64,000 nt of DNA from Otatea glauca (taxonomy: Eukaryota; Streptophyta; Magnoliopsida; Poales; Poaceae), in the NCBI GenBank assembly GCA_036346275.1, contig CM070713.1, positions 60,631,567 to 60,695,566 on the forward strand. Direction: 5' to 3'. The position numbers were made by a program, and so were the translations under genes. The first letter of the stretch is position 1, and each line of letters starts with the position of its first letter. Below the pieces are notes generated by a model, which worked only from the letters and a program-made list of their open reading frames with translations, was not told where the DNA came from and ran no database searches. Of the stretch, positions 36,701 through 49,279 are shown piece by piece.

Positions 36701-39057
36701 ACGAATGGTTGGGATTTGGGAAAGACAAGAGACAAGAGGTCCCTGGAGGGCGGAGGCCTTGGACTCAGGAGTCCTCAGGACAATCCGGGGAAAGGAGCAC
36801 GGGAAGCAGCGGAGGTTAATGGGCTTTCATTTGAGAAAGGAAAGCACTGGCGGGCTGGGTCATGGATGTTACGGTTACATAGGTTTTTAACTTGGCGTCA
36901 CGATGATATTGTAGGCCGCCAGGTTAGGCCCAGCTAGAATGCGAACTGCATAAGGCTCTCCACTTCAACTCTCAAGTCCTCCGATCTAACTATACTTCGC
37001 ATTGTCTCGAGCAGAACGTAGACGAATGTTAGGGTTCATTTGATTGTCTGATGAGGCTGGATGGTATGGCCATCCAAACTTAGATCTATTTGATTGGATG
37101 AATAGGGATGAGCTAATTTTTTATTTGGTTGGATGGATGAGAATGGGCCCGTACCATAAGAGTGTGCACAACGATCACTTGCATGGTACCCACTAATTAA
37201 GGAATACTGTGTATATCTAGACATCTGTTTATCAATTTTTTGCAAGTTTGGCCTCCTAATGTATGTTTTTGCAAAAATAGCTCCCTCCACCGCGGAAGGC
37301 GTGGCAGGGGACACGGGAAGTGTGGAATCCAAGCGCAGGCACGGGAGAACACGCTATCGCTCCTGGGACATGGCTGGACTCACTACCGCGCTACCCCAGC
37401 GCAGTAACGACACGATGGTGTACATGAATAGTGAATAGTGCATGTGAACAATGAACGACGAAACCGCTGCTCCCGCATGTTACCGCGCTCATCTGCCACG
37501 CCACGGAGCCATCTGGCTTCCACGCTCCTCGGGCATAATAGAGGACACGAGGGTGCCATTTTTACAAAAACATATGTTGGAAGGCTAGATTAAAAAAACG
37601 ATGTACATGGAGCTAGATGTGCACATTGTTTCTAATTAAGGGCCCCTATTTTTAGTCTAACCTTTGAATATTATTTGGTTAATCTTGGTAAAAATAAGAG
37701 TAAAATGAGTAGAACTTAGGAATTGTCCATACATGTCTTCTCACCTTCCCCTCTCACTCCATTTTCTTCCGTCGTACAAATGTAGCTACTACTATCTCCT
37801 AATTCTCATAATCAAACTATGAATTATTGAAATAAATATTGTGTCAAATATTTGTGTGTTTCTTTGTGAGTTCAAATCTTCAACGAGACAATTTTCTCTC
37901 TATCTTGTATTGATGTTGTGCATTCTTGATCCTTGTGAATCATAATGATTGGTCTCTAGTTCATGTTGATAGTACAATGTTGAACGGACTAGCTAGTTAA
38001 TCTTAGTAAAAACACTAATAGCATTAATATTCATTTTTCCTACGTACAAAAGCTGGCTACAATTTTAGCACAGGTCCTCCGAAATGTTAGGTTCGCCCTG
38101 ATGTCATTAATCCCACAATGTATACGAGTACTACTTTGGACATGGTGTACGGGTTTGCAAGCTCCCACAAAAAGATGTGGTACGTACGTTGTTGTAAGAG
38201 TCAAAAGAATCTTCTTAAAATTTTGATTCAATTCATCTACAATTGGATCTATCTGCAAGTACCTGTACGAGGCAGGCATATATAGCAACATGTTGCTTGC
38301 ATCCATGGGCCAGTAAATACTAGTGGCCAGCTTCCCAGTCGATCGATATCAACCAGATTAAATTTTCCCAAAGCACAAATTATCCAGGTTGCATTTGCCA
38401 GGTACGTTACCAAATCCAGCTCAGTCGAATGGAGAGCAAGCCACCACTCTGCCCTTTTTACTTATCACGTACTCGCACGAGATCGAGCGAGCGATCGCCG
38501 GGCCGGGTATGTCTCAATGTTTGTATACGAGAATACGAAGAACGAACTCATCAGCCGCCACTCGTCATGTCGATCTAAAGAACAAGTGCGCGCATGCATG
38601 CGAATACATAGTAGATGCAAAATCACGCACCATGAAATCGAGTGCTCCGGAGGATGCCGGCGATGACGACGCAGTCGACCGAGCTATCGTCCACCGCAAG
38701 AACGTGCCGTGGCGCCGCCACTCCCCTTCGCCGCCGTCCCCACCACGCCTCCGGCGCCGCTCGACATCTCAAGCTCGTGGTACTAGCAACCACTAGAAGA
38801 GAGACGCGACAGCGACCTAGAACTAGAATATGCATGCATTCTGTCGTGAAAAAAATCCCTAATTGTTTTTTTAATGAGCAGTGCTTCAATACTTTCCCTC
38901 TCAATACAAGTTGCACAAATCTTGAAGCAAACGAAAGGGTAAGTAATCTCCATCTACCCTTCATTCATATTTTAATATTTGTGCAATTGTAAAAAAGAAA
39001 AGCATTGAAACACCTCTCTTTTTTAATTTAGACCATGAGAGCTTTGCTATTCACTAT

Positions 39058-39155
39058 TAGAAAAAGGTGAACACCAGCATCAAGTCGAAGATTTGAACCC
39101 TGGTAAGCGAGGACACAACTAGTGTGCCTACCCAACTAACCTTTGGTTAGTTCTC
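39058..39155 (-). mobile_element. Possible tRNA-derived SINE head
   Basis: On the minus strand GGTTAGTTGGGTAGGCAC is followed about 35 bases later by GGGTTCAAATC, resembling the A and B boxes of an RNA polymerase III promoter with SINE-like spacing. No clear 3' tail or target duplication was identified. Confidence 0.3.
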
Positions 39156-42100
39156 AAAAAATCCCTAATTGTGTCCAGGATTATTCTTCAAGCCGTGCTT
39201 CTTTGCATTATCTCACAATACAAGTTGTATAAATTTTAAAATAAATAAAAAAATAAATAATCATTATCTACTTTTTATTTATCCTTTAATATTTGACTGC
39301 CATTTTTCTCCAGTGGGGGCGCGAAGGGCAAGCAGAATCCACCAAAGCAGGTACAGCCATGAATGGAACACTGTTAGAGAGTCAAAACTTGCGTACAGGA
39401 AACACGTGTCTGCCTTGGCAAACATTTCAATGCGCAGCCGTGAAATGGATCGCCTTCTACTAGTTCTAGTCTTCCAGAGCTTTGACGTTTGAGGTCTGGA
39501 CGACTGGACTGCAGGAGAAGTACTGGGAGTAGCTAGGCCTAGGAGGCGGTTGATCATCGTGAGTGGCGTTGTAGGTTCCGAGAGAGATTGGTGCCCAGCC
39601 TGGGAGCAAATCTTTTGGACGCAGACATGCAAGCTAGCACAGTGGCTGAGTGTGCAGCAATGTTGCTGTAGCAGAAACTACAGCGACAGGCAGAAGACTG
39701 TGTGTCTGTGTCCAGGCCAGGGGCTAAACTCGGTAAAGTATCCCAGTATCTGGCTCGAGCGATTGACAACACGCGAGAGATCCATGTGGCAGTGGCAGGC
39801 GCCAGTGTATCGGTCCATCCCCTGTGTCAGACATTGGGCGCCCAAAATAATGCAGTATGTTTCAGGCGTTAGCTAGTTTGGTCGGTCGGTGCCGGTCGGA
39901 CTCAGACGCGGCGGCGGCCCGGTCTGGCGGCAGAAGCAGGAGGATAACGAGATTCTTGTCCGTGAGCGATCATCACGGCGCGTGATGGAACTGTTCGACA
40001 ACCACCTCAGGCGTCAGGTGCAGCTGCCGGTCCAGCTCGTTGCTTCCCTGTTTTACAACAATGGCGATGTGTTCTCCTCCGTCAAGACGCTGCACTCTGC
40101 GCGCTGCCCTGTGCTCTCCCGCGACAAGGTCTCCCAAGCCCGGACGCGTATGCGACGGTAACGATTGGGTCCGGCCGGCCGAGCGCTCGGCGGTGGGGTG
40201 GAGAGCACGGCCAATGGCGCCAATTCATGGCGTTCCACGGTTCCACCTACGCGGCGCACCACGTGGAGAGGAAAGGCATGCGTCCGTATCATTTTGGCTG
40301 TTGGATCCTGCTTCCGCGGTCCAGATCGAGAAGGGAAAACAGATGGTGCATTTTTACATACAGCCCTCATTTTTTACACAAATCAATACTTCGATTTCTA
40401 TCTTTTATCTATACTAGTTGGAGCTTCTTCATGTTAATCCTAGGAGCTAGAAAAAAAATACTACATTAATCAGAGAAAAAAACCATAAATTCTGGCATTA
40501 ATCAGGAAAAAGAGATCATATACATCTATTTTAAAGCTTACAGACCTGATCTATGAGAATATATATGGTGAAAGCTAGCAAATGGTGAAATCATGAAAGT
40601 AGCCAATCAAAAACGTTGGATTGATCTCGGATGGATCAAATTCAAGCAAAATCCCACCTCCTCCACTTAAATACTTTTTTACATATAACCCCCTAAAAGA
40701 AGTGTTTTTTCCACCGGTAAACATCAAATCCCGACTGGCCGGTCGCTTCGCCTCCCTCTCGATTTCTCCTCTGCCAATCGCTCCGCCTCCCCTCTCCAGG
40801 GTGCCCGTCGCCCGTCGCCTTGGGTTGCTGCCCCGTCGCGCGCCTCCAAGTCCATCGTCACCTCCCCTCTCCTGCGTCGGCCGTCGCCCATCGCCTTGGG
40901 CTGCTGCGCCATTACAATCGTGTACCCCGCGGGTCTCTCGGCATATCCCAGAAGTACGTACTAGTTATCTACACATACCCAATGTGAAGATCATAACATC
41001 TTTATAGGACAACCTTTTCTGACCGATTTCACATACTATGATTGATACTGTAATTACGGTTCATTGCCCGAGTGTAGTTGGTTGTATTTATATCATTGTC
41101 TATGTAGAGGGTCCCACCGGTATGAAATCCTTCTCATCAGTGTCCTCTACCCACCATATATATGTGTGTGTGTGTAAACACGTCACTGGCTGCTTTCGTT
41201 GGATTAGCCATCTCAACATACCAATATTCAATTATTACCTCAACTATTCATTTTCAACCATCTTTCCATCCGTATCCACTTTAAGTTTTCATTGCCAAAA
41301 CACTTTTCCCATGTATTGATGATATAATATGTATCAAAAATCATTTGAAAACTTTCATAAACATGATCAAAAGAGGCTTGCCTGATACATAATTAAGATA
41401 CTCGGCCTCACTCGGATTCTAAAGGTGGCCTTCTGTTGAATTCCAGTCAATCCTTGAAATCATGGGGTATTAAAGTTAATGTAATAATTAAATCATGGCA
41501 TGTTTTATAATGTGCAACCTTTTTCCTTGGGATTTTATTAATCGGATACAGTTATAGTGTCCATTTTGTCCTGTATATATATTCCTCTTTTTCTTCCTAT
41601 TTTCTTTTTTTCCTTTCCTTTTTCTCCTCCTGTTCGGCTGGCTCCTTCATTCTCATCTCTTCTTCTCCCCATTCCTCTCTTCCTCTTCCTCTTCCTCCTC
41701 CCTCTGATCTCCACACCCATCTGCTCCTTTTGGTGCCTCCTTGCACCTAGCACCGTTCTCTCCCTCTAGCTTCGCAACTTCCCCCATTTCTCCCCACCTT
41801 GCTCTCTCTCTCTCATGCCCCACGTCGTCCTGCTCTCCTGGCTGCTACGTCGCCGACCTCTCATCAGTCCCACGTTGCTGGTAGGTCTTGGGCTCCATGA
41901 TTGGAACCTGGCTTTCAGCCCTCGTGTGTGTGTTCGCCAGACCGATCCGCACGAACGCCCACTGGGGCGGCCCCTGCCCTTGCCATTGCTGTGCTCGGGG
42001 GCTAACCTGGCTGCCTTGCTCTCCTCCCATCCGGCTCTACCTACTCCCTTCCCCCCACGAGTTCAATTAGGTTCGCTCATTCTGTTTCTCCTACTGTATT

Positions 42101-42261
42101 TTTTTGGATGCCAGATTTACCTTACTGTGATGCTCTAGGTTACTTCACATGCCTTATGATTCAAAAGGGAATAGTTATTTCTTAGTCCATGATGATTTGA
42201 TACTTGTGCTAGCAGTGCGTTGGAGGTATTACAGCGATACTCATGGTCTACCGTATGCCGA

Positions 42262-42386
42262 GGAGTGCGAGATGGTCCATGGGCATGTGCAAGGCAAACC
42301 CCTCTATGGCTACACCCTAAGACCACTGCGAAATGGTCCATGGGCACGCACAAGGCTGCCCCCTCTATGGCTACATCCTGAGACCA
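42262..42386. repeat. Imperfect 61-bp tandem duplication
   Basis: Two head-to-tail copies of TGCGA(G/A)ATGGTCCATGGGCA... through CTCTATGGCTACA(C/T)CCT(A/G)AGACCACT, differing at several bases. No coding context is evident. Confidence 0.8.
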
Positions 42387-43612
42387 CTAGTGTTCCCCGA
42401 TCTGCTCACTATCTACTCTCTTCAATGCATCTATATACTTTGCGACCTTCACCATATCTAACTATGTTGAGGTACCTGCAATGTTGAGGGTTGGGGCGGG
42501 ATAGATCTGAGATATGTTGGTGGTGGTGCGGCTAGGAATGTGATCAGCCCTGGTCCTCTCCTTGGTCACCTGGCTTATGGTCCTTTGGGCTTGCTTGTCC
42601 CCTTGCTCGTGCTCCCTAACTTTCTAGTGGCTTGGTGGCTTTGAGATGGTGTGGTTGAGGAGAGGTAGTCAAGGTCTTGGTGTCCTTGCTCCCTTGCTTT
42701 GTGGCTCCTGGTTCCTTGCTCGGTTTGGTGATGTGTGTGGGGGGAATAGGGAATGGCTAGTGCTTATCTCTTTTAACGGTGGCTCCTTCACCTTTTTGCC
42801 ATGGAAACTTTTACTTTTCTACCATGAAATAGAGTGGTTACTATTTGTGCTGGGCTATGGTTACCTGACAATGGCAAGTTGTGTACGTCGAATGATGATA
42901 CCCTAAATTAGCGAGAGGTGCCGATCTGACCTTGGATGGATCAGGTATCTTAGTGAGCGATACTCTCACATACGGGTCTAACAGCATGTCTAAATTCATT
43001 TTAAGTTTTGTTTTGATGGCTTTTTGTTACGTAATATTATATGAGTGACTAACATTTTTATAGGGGTTTGTAGATGGGGGTCATGAAAAGGCTTACGACA
43101 TCAAGTATTAGATCATTCTTATAAATTTTCCTTTTTGATGTAATTTGATAGCCAAGAGCATTGTGTTGTACCCTTTGTATGGCACTGTCCTTTGTTGTAC
43201 TTGGCATTCGAATAGACTGTGATTAGGGATGGCAATTACGCCTGATTACCCATATGCCCACGGGTAAATACCCTAACAGAGGCATCTATAAGACACTTTC
43301 TTTGCCCACGAGCATAGAAATGGGAATAATTTCTTTCCCATCGGGTAAACGGGTACGGGCATGGGTAAGCTCCACCTGTACCCATCAACACTGCACTGCC
43401 GCACTGACAGGTGGTCCTAGCCAGCCATAGGCCATCCCTTGGTCCACAAGACCTCAAGCCTCAACCCCGCGGTCACAAAAATTTCCCCAATCTCCCCAAA
43501 TCCCCCTGTGAAAGGACAGGGGATGTCGCCTAGAGGGGGTGAATAGGCGAATTAAAAACTTTATAGCTAAATGCAGCGGAATAAAAATATTGCAGCTAAA
43601 TAAAATCTCCCG

Positions 43613-43810
43613 AGTGTCCTGAACAATCCGGAGTGTCCGGGTTATTCTATCCGGAGTATCCGGATAGTCCGGACTGTCCGGGTTATGCAATCCGGATACT
43701 CCGGATAGTCCGATCCCGAGGGTCCTAATCCGGAGTGTCCGGGGTATTCAATCCGGATACTCCGGATAGTCCAGACTGTCCGGGTTATGGAGTCCGGATA
43801 CTCCGGATTG
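43613..43810. repeat. TCCGGA-rich tandem array inside the 2.66 kb LTR
   Basis: Repeats of a unit like AATCCGGATACTCCGGATAG, with TCCGGAGTGTCCGGG variants, give many copies of the palindrome TCCGGA within 200 bp. Scattered copies recur at 44530-44640 in the same LTR. Confidence 0.85.
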
Positions 43811-45823
43811 GAGACTTCGAATGGAGATTTTAAATCTTTGCAATTTTTCAACAATCTACTTGAATACAAAAGATCTAAATGCTATCAGGTACATGGGGAT
43901 ATTGTAGATCTAGAGCCAAACACAACAAAAGAGTAGATCGGGCAATTTCAAGATTCAAAATCAAATGCTAAAGCAAGAGAAAGAAGCAAACTTGGAGACA
44001 ATGATTTTTCACCCGAAGTTCGGATCCTTGAGGGGATCCTACGTCTCCGTTGAGGCGGCTCGGTCACACTTGAGCCGGGGTCTCTTTCAACCCTCTTCCT
44101 CCCGGTGTTGCACAAATGCACTCGCCGGTCTTCACTCCTTTGATTCCTTCCCTTACGGAGGCGGAACCGACCTTCACAAACTTCCCACGGCCAACCACAC
44201 AAAGCTCCGGTGGCTCGTAGGCGACCTCCTAGCCGTCTAGGAGTCCTCAACCTCCAAGAGTAACAAATACTCACGAAGAACAAGCTTGGAGATGAAATCA
44301 AGTGCTCAACCAACTCAAATCTCACTCAAACTAGCACCTCACTCCTCAAACTCTCCCCAACCCTTCTCACAAGGGGATCACTTAGATCTAAGGGTAAAGA
44401 GGTGTTTTTAGGGGCTCAAGAACAAGGGTATAGCACCTCTAATCAGTGGGAACACTCACCCTTTGAAGTGGGGAAGAAGGGGGCTTTAAATAGAGGTCCC
44501 AAGAAAACTAGCCGTTGAAACAGCTCTGCACAATCCGGAGACTCGGATAAAACCCGGATACTCGGATTGCACCGAGAACAAGAAGAGAGGAGTCAACCCG
44601 GAGTGTCCGGATTGAAGTCCGGATACTCCGGATTGCACCGAGCAGCCCGACAAAACGAGCATAACTTTTGACTCGGACTCGATTTCAGTGATTTTGGACT
44701 CTCCGAAAGCTAAGAACGAGGGCTACACAACTAACAAGGTCTCACTACCCAAAACTCAAAGGATAAACACAGATTTCACAAAGAAATCAAGAGAGACCTA
44801 CAACCCTCACTTTCCTAAGCACTACCAACACCACTCTCTTTCTAAGATTCACAAGGATGGATCACTTGAGCACTTGACACATCTAAAAGTCATTCGACAT
44901 CGCATCCCTCTTAATAGTACGGCAATCCTTAGACTCAAATTAAATCAAAGATAATACAAGTCTAGAAATAGTCACTTGCCGTCTTCTTTCTTGATGTCGA
45001 TGCATGAAGACCTTCACCATATAATTGATGACATCTTCGCCTTGTCCAACTCGACTCGATTCACCTCATGAGACTCTCGTCCTATCAACCTTGACTTGAT
45101 CATCCTCTCTGACGATCTCCACGCCAAGTCGCTCTTGACTTAGTCCTCAACTCTTGGTGACACCGCCGTCTTGTTGACCTCAGCTTAATGATCATCCTCC
45201 AAGATACCTTGGTCGTCATACACAGATGGGACCTAATTCTTTCCAAACTACTCATGAAAGACATTAGTCCCAAAAGCTCAATAGATATGAATAAGTTGAT
45301 ATTTGTGAGCAGTTGATTTCAACAAGTGTTTCATATAAAGAAGCACAATATAAATGGAAACACTTGACATAAGAAATGTTCTCTACTAAGTACATCATGA
45401 TGAATATGTAATTGATCTATATGCACTAGAGAGATAATTGCCAATATGATGAATCAATTAAATCATGGCAAGGATCACAATCTTTACTTAAATGAAGCAC
45501 ATGATAGAATATACACGAATTGTACATGTGCAAATAATATTTGGAGTAAGAGTAAATATGTGATCCAACACTAGATAAACTTCACTAAGAGAATTGCATG
45601 AGAAGATATACAAATAAAACATGCATGCACCAAGTCAATCTATAGCAATATGAAGTTTAACTCTAGTTAATACATGCATACTATAATGAACTCAAATGAA
45701 TATATATGCACAAATAAATATGACATGAACCAATGTGCATATATAAAATCATGCTACTTGGAGTTCACTATGCATTTGCACGAAAGGAATGCAATAACAA
45801 ATATAGAATAGATACCAAAATTG

Positions 45824-46071
45824 CATACCTTATCTTTGCTTAACCTTCCTATTTGATTTTCCTCTAAAAGATGAGACTGATACTCAACTAGGCAATAACA
45901 AGTTAGTCTCATAGCAATATAATCATATTAGAGGTTTGTCATTTGCTCATACCTTATCTTTGCTTAACCTTCCCATTTGATTTTCCTCTAAAAGATGAGA
46001 CTGATACTCAACTAGGCAATAACATGTTAGTCTCATAGCAATATAATCATATTAGAGGTTTGTCATTTGCT
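45824..46071. repeat. 124-bp tandem duplication inside the 2.66 kb LTR
   Basis: CATACCTTATCTTTGCTTAA begins both copies (45824 and 45948), and each ends GGTTTGTCATTTGCT. Only a few differences separate them (for example CCTATTTG against CCCATTTG). Confidence 0.9.
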
Positions 46072-46173
46072 AAGCACTAAGTTAAGCATTTACTTAATTG
46101 CATAGATTGTCATTATGAGAGTTTGTCATTAATCACCAAAATAACATAAGTGCCTAGATGCACTTTCACCCTG

Positions 46174-47635
46174 TTTCTCGAGTGCCAACCTCCCCGTTTG
46201 AACTAGGGACCACCCTTGCCATGGGCCGCCCTGCCCCCTGCTGCCTACGGCTGGCTTCCTTGCCTCGCCGCAGGCCATGTTTGAATGCAGCCTATCTCCC
46301 TTTACATGTTCTCCCAAAACCCCCATCTCACCTTCGCCATGGGTGCCCCCTCCAAGCTCTGGATCTGAAGGAAACTTCAAGAAGGAAGGAGAAGGGAACA
46401 CTTTGAGACTAGACATCCTAACCTACTTTACTTGCAATGCTACAGGACCCTCTTATTTCTTAGTATTTCTTTTTACGGTAATGCTTTAGCTCGACGTCAG
46501 ATCAGACGCTTTGCGTCATACACCTCACAGCCACACACGCATTAATCCACTTGGTATTTCACGTGTGCAATTATCGATTCCTCTCCATGGCTCTACTAAC
46601 TTCCTCATTTCGAAAAAATATCCCCTCTACACCTCATCTCCATTTTCTGCTACAATCACACCTCTTCTTCCCCTCCAACAGCTCGCTAGCAACGAGAGCC
46701 ACAACTCCTCCATTCACGTCCTCTTGGCTTACCCCCTAAATCCACCCTGTTTTTTCTTCAAATCTTATGTGCTCCCCTTGTTCACTCCAATCTCAGACCA
46801 AGATGCAGCACCAAACAATAAAAACCAAAGGAAGAGCCAACAAATTGTTTGCCATTAATGCCAAGAAGGAAGCAGATGCGAGGAGAAGGGACCTTGGGGG
46901 CTACTAGTGGGTTGGTCTAGGGAGCCTATGGCTCAGCAAGGGGGTTAATCTAGGCCAGATGCGAGGCGAAGGTGAAGGAGAGGAAAGATAACTCCATGGC
47001 TGGGCCACATTTTATGCCGCAATTTGGATGGCAGTCGTGCAAGTGGGAGAGTGTAGCACAGATTGGAAGAACAACCCCCATTGCGTGTCTAAAATACTCC
47101 GTCCATCCAAATTTGACAACCCCCGTTGCATTTTCTCAATTTGTTGCACAAAGTGTTTTATTTTGTTTGCAATTTGTCCCCTCAAAAAGTTGTATCAACT
47201 TGTTTTTGTTTGCAGCGATTGTCTGATTTGTTACATCTAGTCGTTCTTTTTTTTTTTTGTGTTAGAGGTTGTGGTTTTCAATTTGTTGCAAACACTTCTT
47301 CCGATATATTGCATGTGAAATTGTAAAATGTTGTGACAATTATCTTTGAATGTTGCCACTATTTTTTTTCAAATGTTGCAACATTGTAACACTATGAATT
47401 TATTTGATTCGGATACCTAGTAGTTTAAATTGTACCTTATCTCTATACTTATGGTTTTCATCCAATTTTTATTGGTAAATTTTATAGTTTCCCTAATTCT
47501 TTTAGGATATTGATTTTTTTGTATTTTATTACACATGTTGATTACAATGGTTATACATATTTGTACGTATTATTTAGGAATATTGTGCCAACATGTCTGA
47601 TAGGAATTTTCGAATTGAACGTTGCATTCCTAGTT
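46174..47635. other. Intergenic, no gene supported
   Basis: A GC-rich patch at 46190-46400 is followed by AT-rich DNA. At 47130-47400 a degenerate T-rich motif (AATTTGTTGCA / AATGTTGC) recurs several times. Short frames are not recognisable. Confidence 0.5.
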
Positions 47636-47643
47636 GTTCCATC

Positions 47644-48026
47644 CAGGGTTCACCAAACCGTTTTTGAAAAAACTGAAAGAAAATCGAAATTCAAAAGTCG
47701 AAAAATATCGAGTCGAAAATCGTCAGAACCCGAAGGGTTAAAATCAAAAATTTGGAAAAAAAAAATAGAAAACCGGACGATTTCATGAAAAACCGACCGA
47801 CCAATTGAACGTTCCATAGAGATGATTTTTGAGTGATTTTCGCTCGATTTAATCGGTTTTCATTGATTTTCGACCGGTTTACGCCGCATATTTTTTTCTT
47901 CATTTTTGAAAAAACATTGTATATTTTTGTATTTAGGTCGGTTTACCGATCGGTTTTGAATCTCGAACCGACTCGATAAAATCGAAAACAACGTTTTCGA
48001 GGTTTTGTGTCGTTTTGTGAACCCTG
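47644..48026. mobile_element. hAT-type MITE, 383 bp
   Basis: The ends are CAGGGTTCACCAAA and TTTTGTGAACCCTG, and a perfect 8-bp duplication GTTCCATC flanks them (47636-47643 and 48027-48034). CAGGG ends with 8-bp duplications are diagnostic of the hAT superfamily. The interior is rich in TCGAAA/GAAACCG-like words and has no transposase. Confidence 0.9.
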
Positions 48027-48034
48027 GTTCCATC

Positions 48035-49274
48035 CAGTCATCTGGATGAATCGCGATCGGAGTTTGGTTTATGGTTAACCGTTGGATCGAATTATGCGGC
48101 CCAGATTGAGACAGCCAAGGTCACGGAAGGAATTTTGCACTAAGAGCCCTCGACATACTCTGATATTGTCACGTAGATCCATATCAGGGTTTTTCTCAGC
48201 CGTTCGATCAACGCTTTACGGCTATGATCGTGGTAGAAGAAATCGGAGACTCGATCTGTGTTACGTTCACTCCCTTTCACTTCTCCGCCGTCTGTCTCCG
48301 GCAAGTGGCGGCGGCGGCGTGAGGGGCGGAGCCGTTGTTCCAATCGGGCACGCCCAGGTGGGCCACTGATCGGTCATCGCCCGATGCAGCGAGGAAGGCC
48401 GTTGGGCTACCATGTGCAGCGGGCCATCACCACTTCACCAGTGACCTCCATGGCTCCACTCGCTTGACCGGCGCGTGGCGGACAGTTGCACGGATGGCGG
48501 AAACAACAAGAAGGGCAGTGATGTAGTACGGGAAGGGGGAGTTCTTGGGAGTCTGATAGTGACGAGAAGGAGAGGGCCGACTCTTACAAAGAGAAAACAG
48601 GTCACTTCTTGGATCCCTTAAATCTACAAATTTCTTGCCTTCCTTGGCACCACACCTGATTAAAAGAGGTCATCCCGATTACTTGGACTTCCATTTTTCT
48701 CGCGAAGCAAGGAGATGGAACTTTCATTTATGCAGTCTACCATTTCAAAGATGACATTTTTTACCTGCATTGATCATATATCAGGTTGGATCTCCTCATC
48801 ATCTCTCTTTACTGCTAACACTAATCACTGTTCATGAAACCTGTGATTATGAGAGTGCATGGAAATGCTTGACAAGGCATGTATACATTAACTAGTAACA
48901 CCATCTCGCTTTGCTGTCAGGATCGTTGAAGAGATGAAAGCTGCTATCTTTAAACCGAAGGCGTGTATACTTGAGAGGCTGAGTAGCATTTATACGCTTT
49001 CAAAAGCTAAATTGAACAATCCTGACAGCAGTGTGGTTAGTAGGTCGTGGATGATTACAGATATTCTCATTTTGCTTACGAATTGTGTTGCTCACCTTTT
49101 CAGAGAAACACTGAAGCATTTTCTTTCCTGCTTTGATTTTTGAGTCCGAATTTCCCATGCCAGTACATAGATAAACTCTTTATAGGTGTAAATAATCAAC
49201 TTACCCCTCACCATGGTAGCAATTCATTCATATCTGTTGAATTAAACTGACCACGCCATAGAGTTTAATACGAG
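48035..49274. other. Intergenic with a possible exon relic at 48922-49040
   Basis: A GC-rich patch at 48250-48500 holds overlapping frames without a recognisable product. At 48922-49040, between CTGTCAG and GTTAGT splice-like sites, a frame reads IVEEMKAAIFKPKACILERL and on to NNPDSSV; it looks exon-like but I do not recognise the family. Confidence 0.3.
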
Positions 49275-49279
49275 GCGGA

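Larger units (their letters stand above)
36701..43503. other. Intergenic, no gene supported
   Basis: Contains a GC-rich patch upstream of UPF2 (to 36820), an open GC-rich region at 39880-40340 with a 90-codon frame I do not recognise, a pyrimidine-rich stretch at 41580-41800, and a 43230-43440 block (GGGATGGCAATTACGCC ... CCCATCGGGTAAACGGG) that looks like a dispersed repeat. Two diverged copies of a ~140-bp segment lie at 38850-38990 and 39158-39300. None of the open frames matches a protein family I know. Confidence 0.5.
43509..46168. mobile_element. Solo LTR, 2.66 kb
   Basis: It starts TGAAAGGACAGGGGATGTCG and ends GTGCCTAGATGCACTTTCA, with a perfect 5-bp duplication CCCTG (43504-43508 and 46169-46173). 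The phrase GATGTCGCCTAGAGGGGGTG is a very common grass LTR motif. There is no internal gag-pol. It includes a CCGGA-rich array (43613-43810) and a 124-bp tandem duplication (45824-46071). A related fragment is at 18-353. Confidence 0.85.

Noticed and set aside
36505..36819. 104-codon GC-rich frame opposite the UPF2 leader
   Set aside because: Low-complexity Arg/Gly/Pro composition over a GC-rich 5' leader and promoter, with no recognisable domain.
39889..40161. 90-codon GC-rich frame
   Set aside because: No recognisable family, no splice or promoter context that would support a gene; could be a relic but cannot be shown from sequence alone.
40395..40450. Possible Helitron 5' end (TCTATACTAGTTGGAGCTTC)
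   Set aside because: It resembles grass Helitron starts, but no matching CTRR end with hairpin was found downstream.
43223..43440. Block starting GGGATGGCAATTACGCC
   Set aside because: Resembles a dispersed grass repeat, but I could not define ends or a duplication, so no element is claimed.
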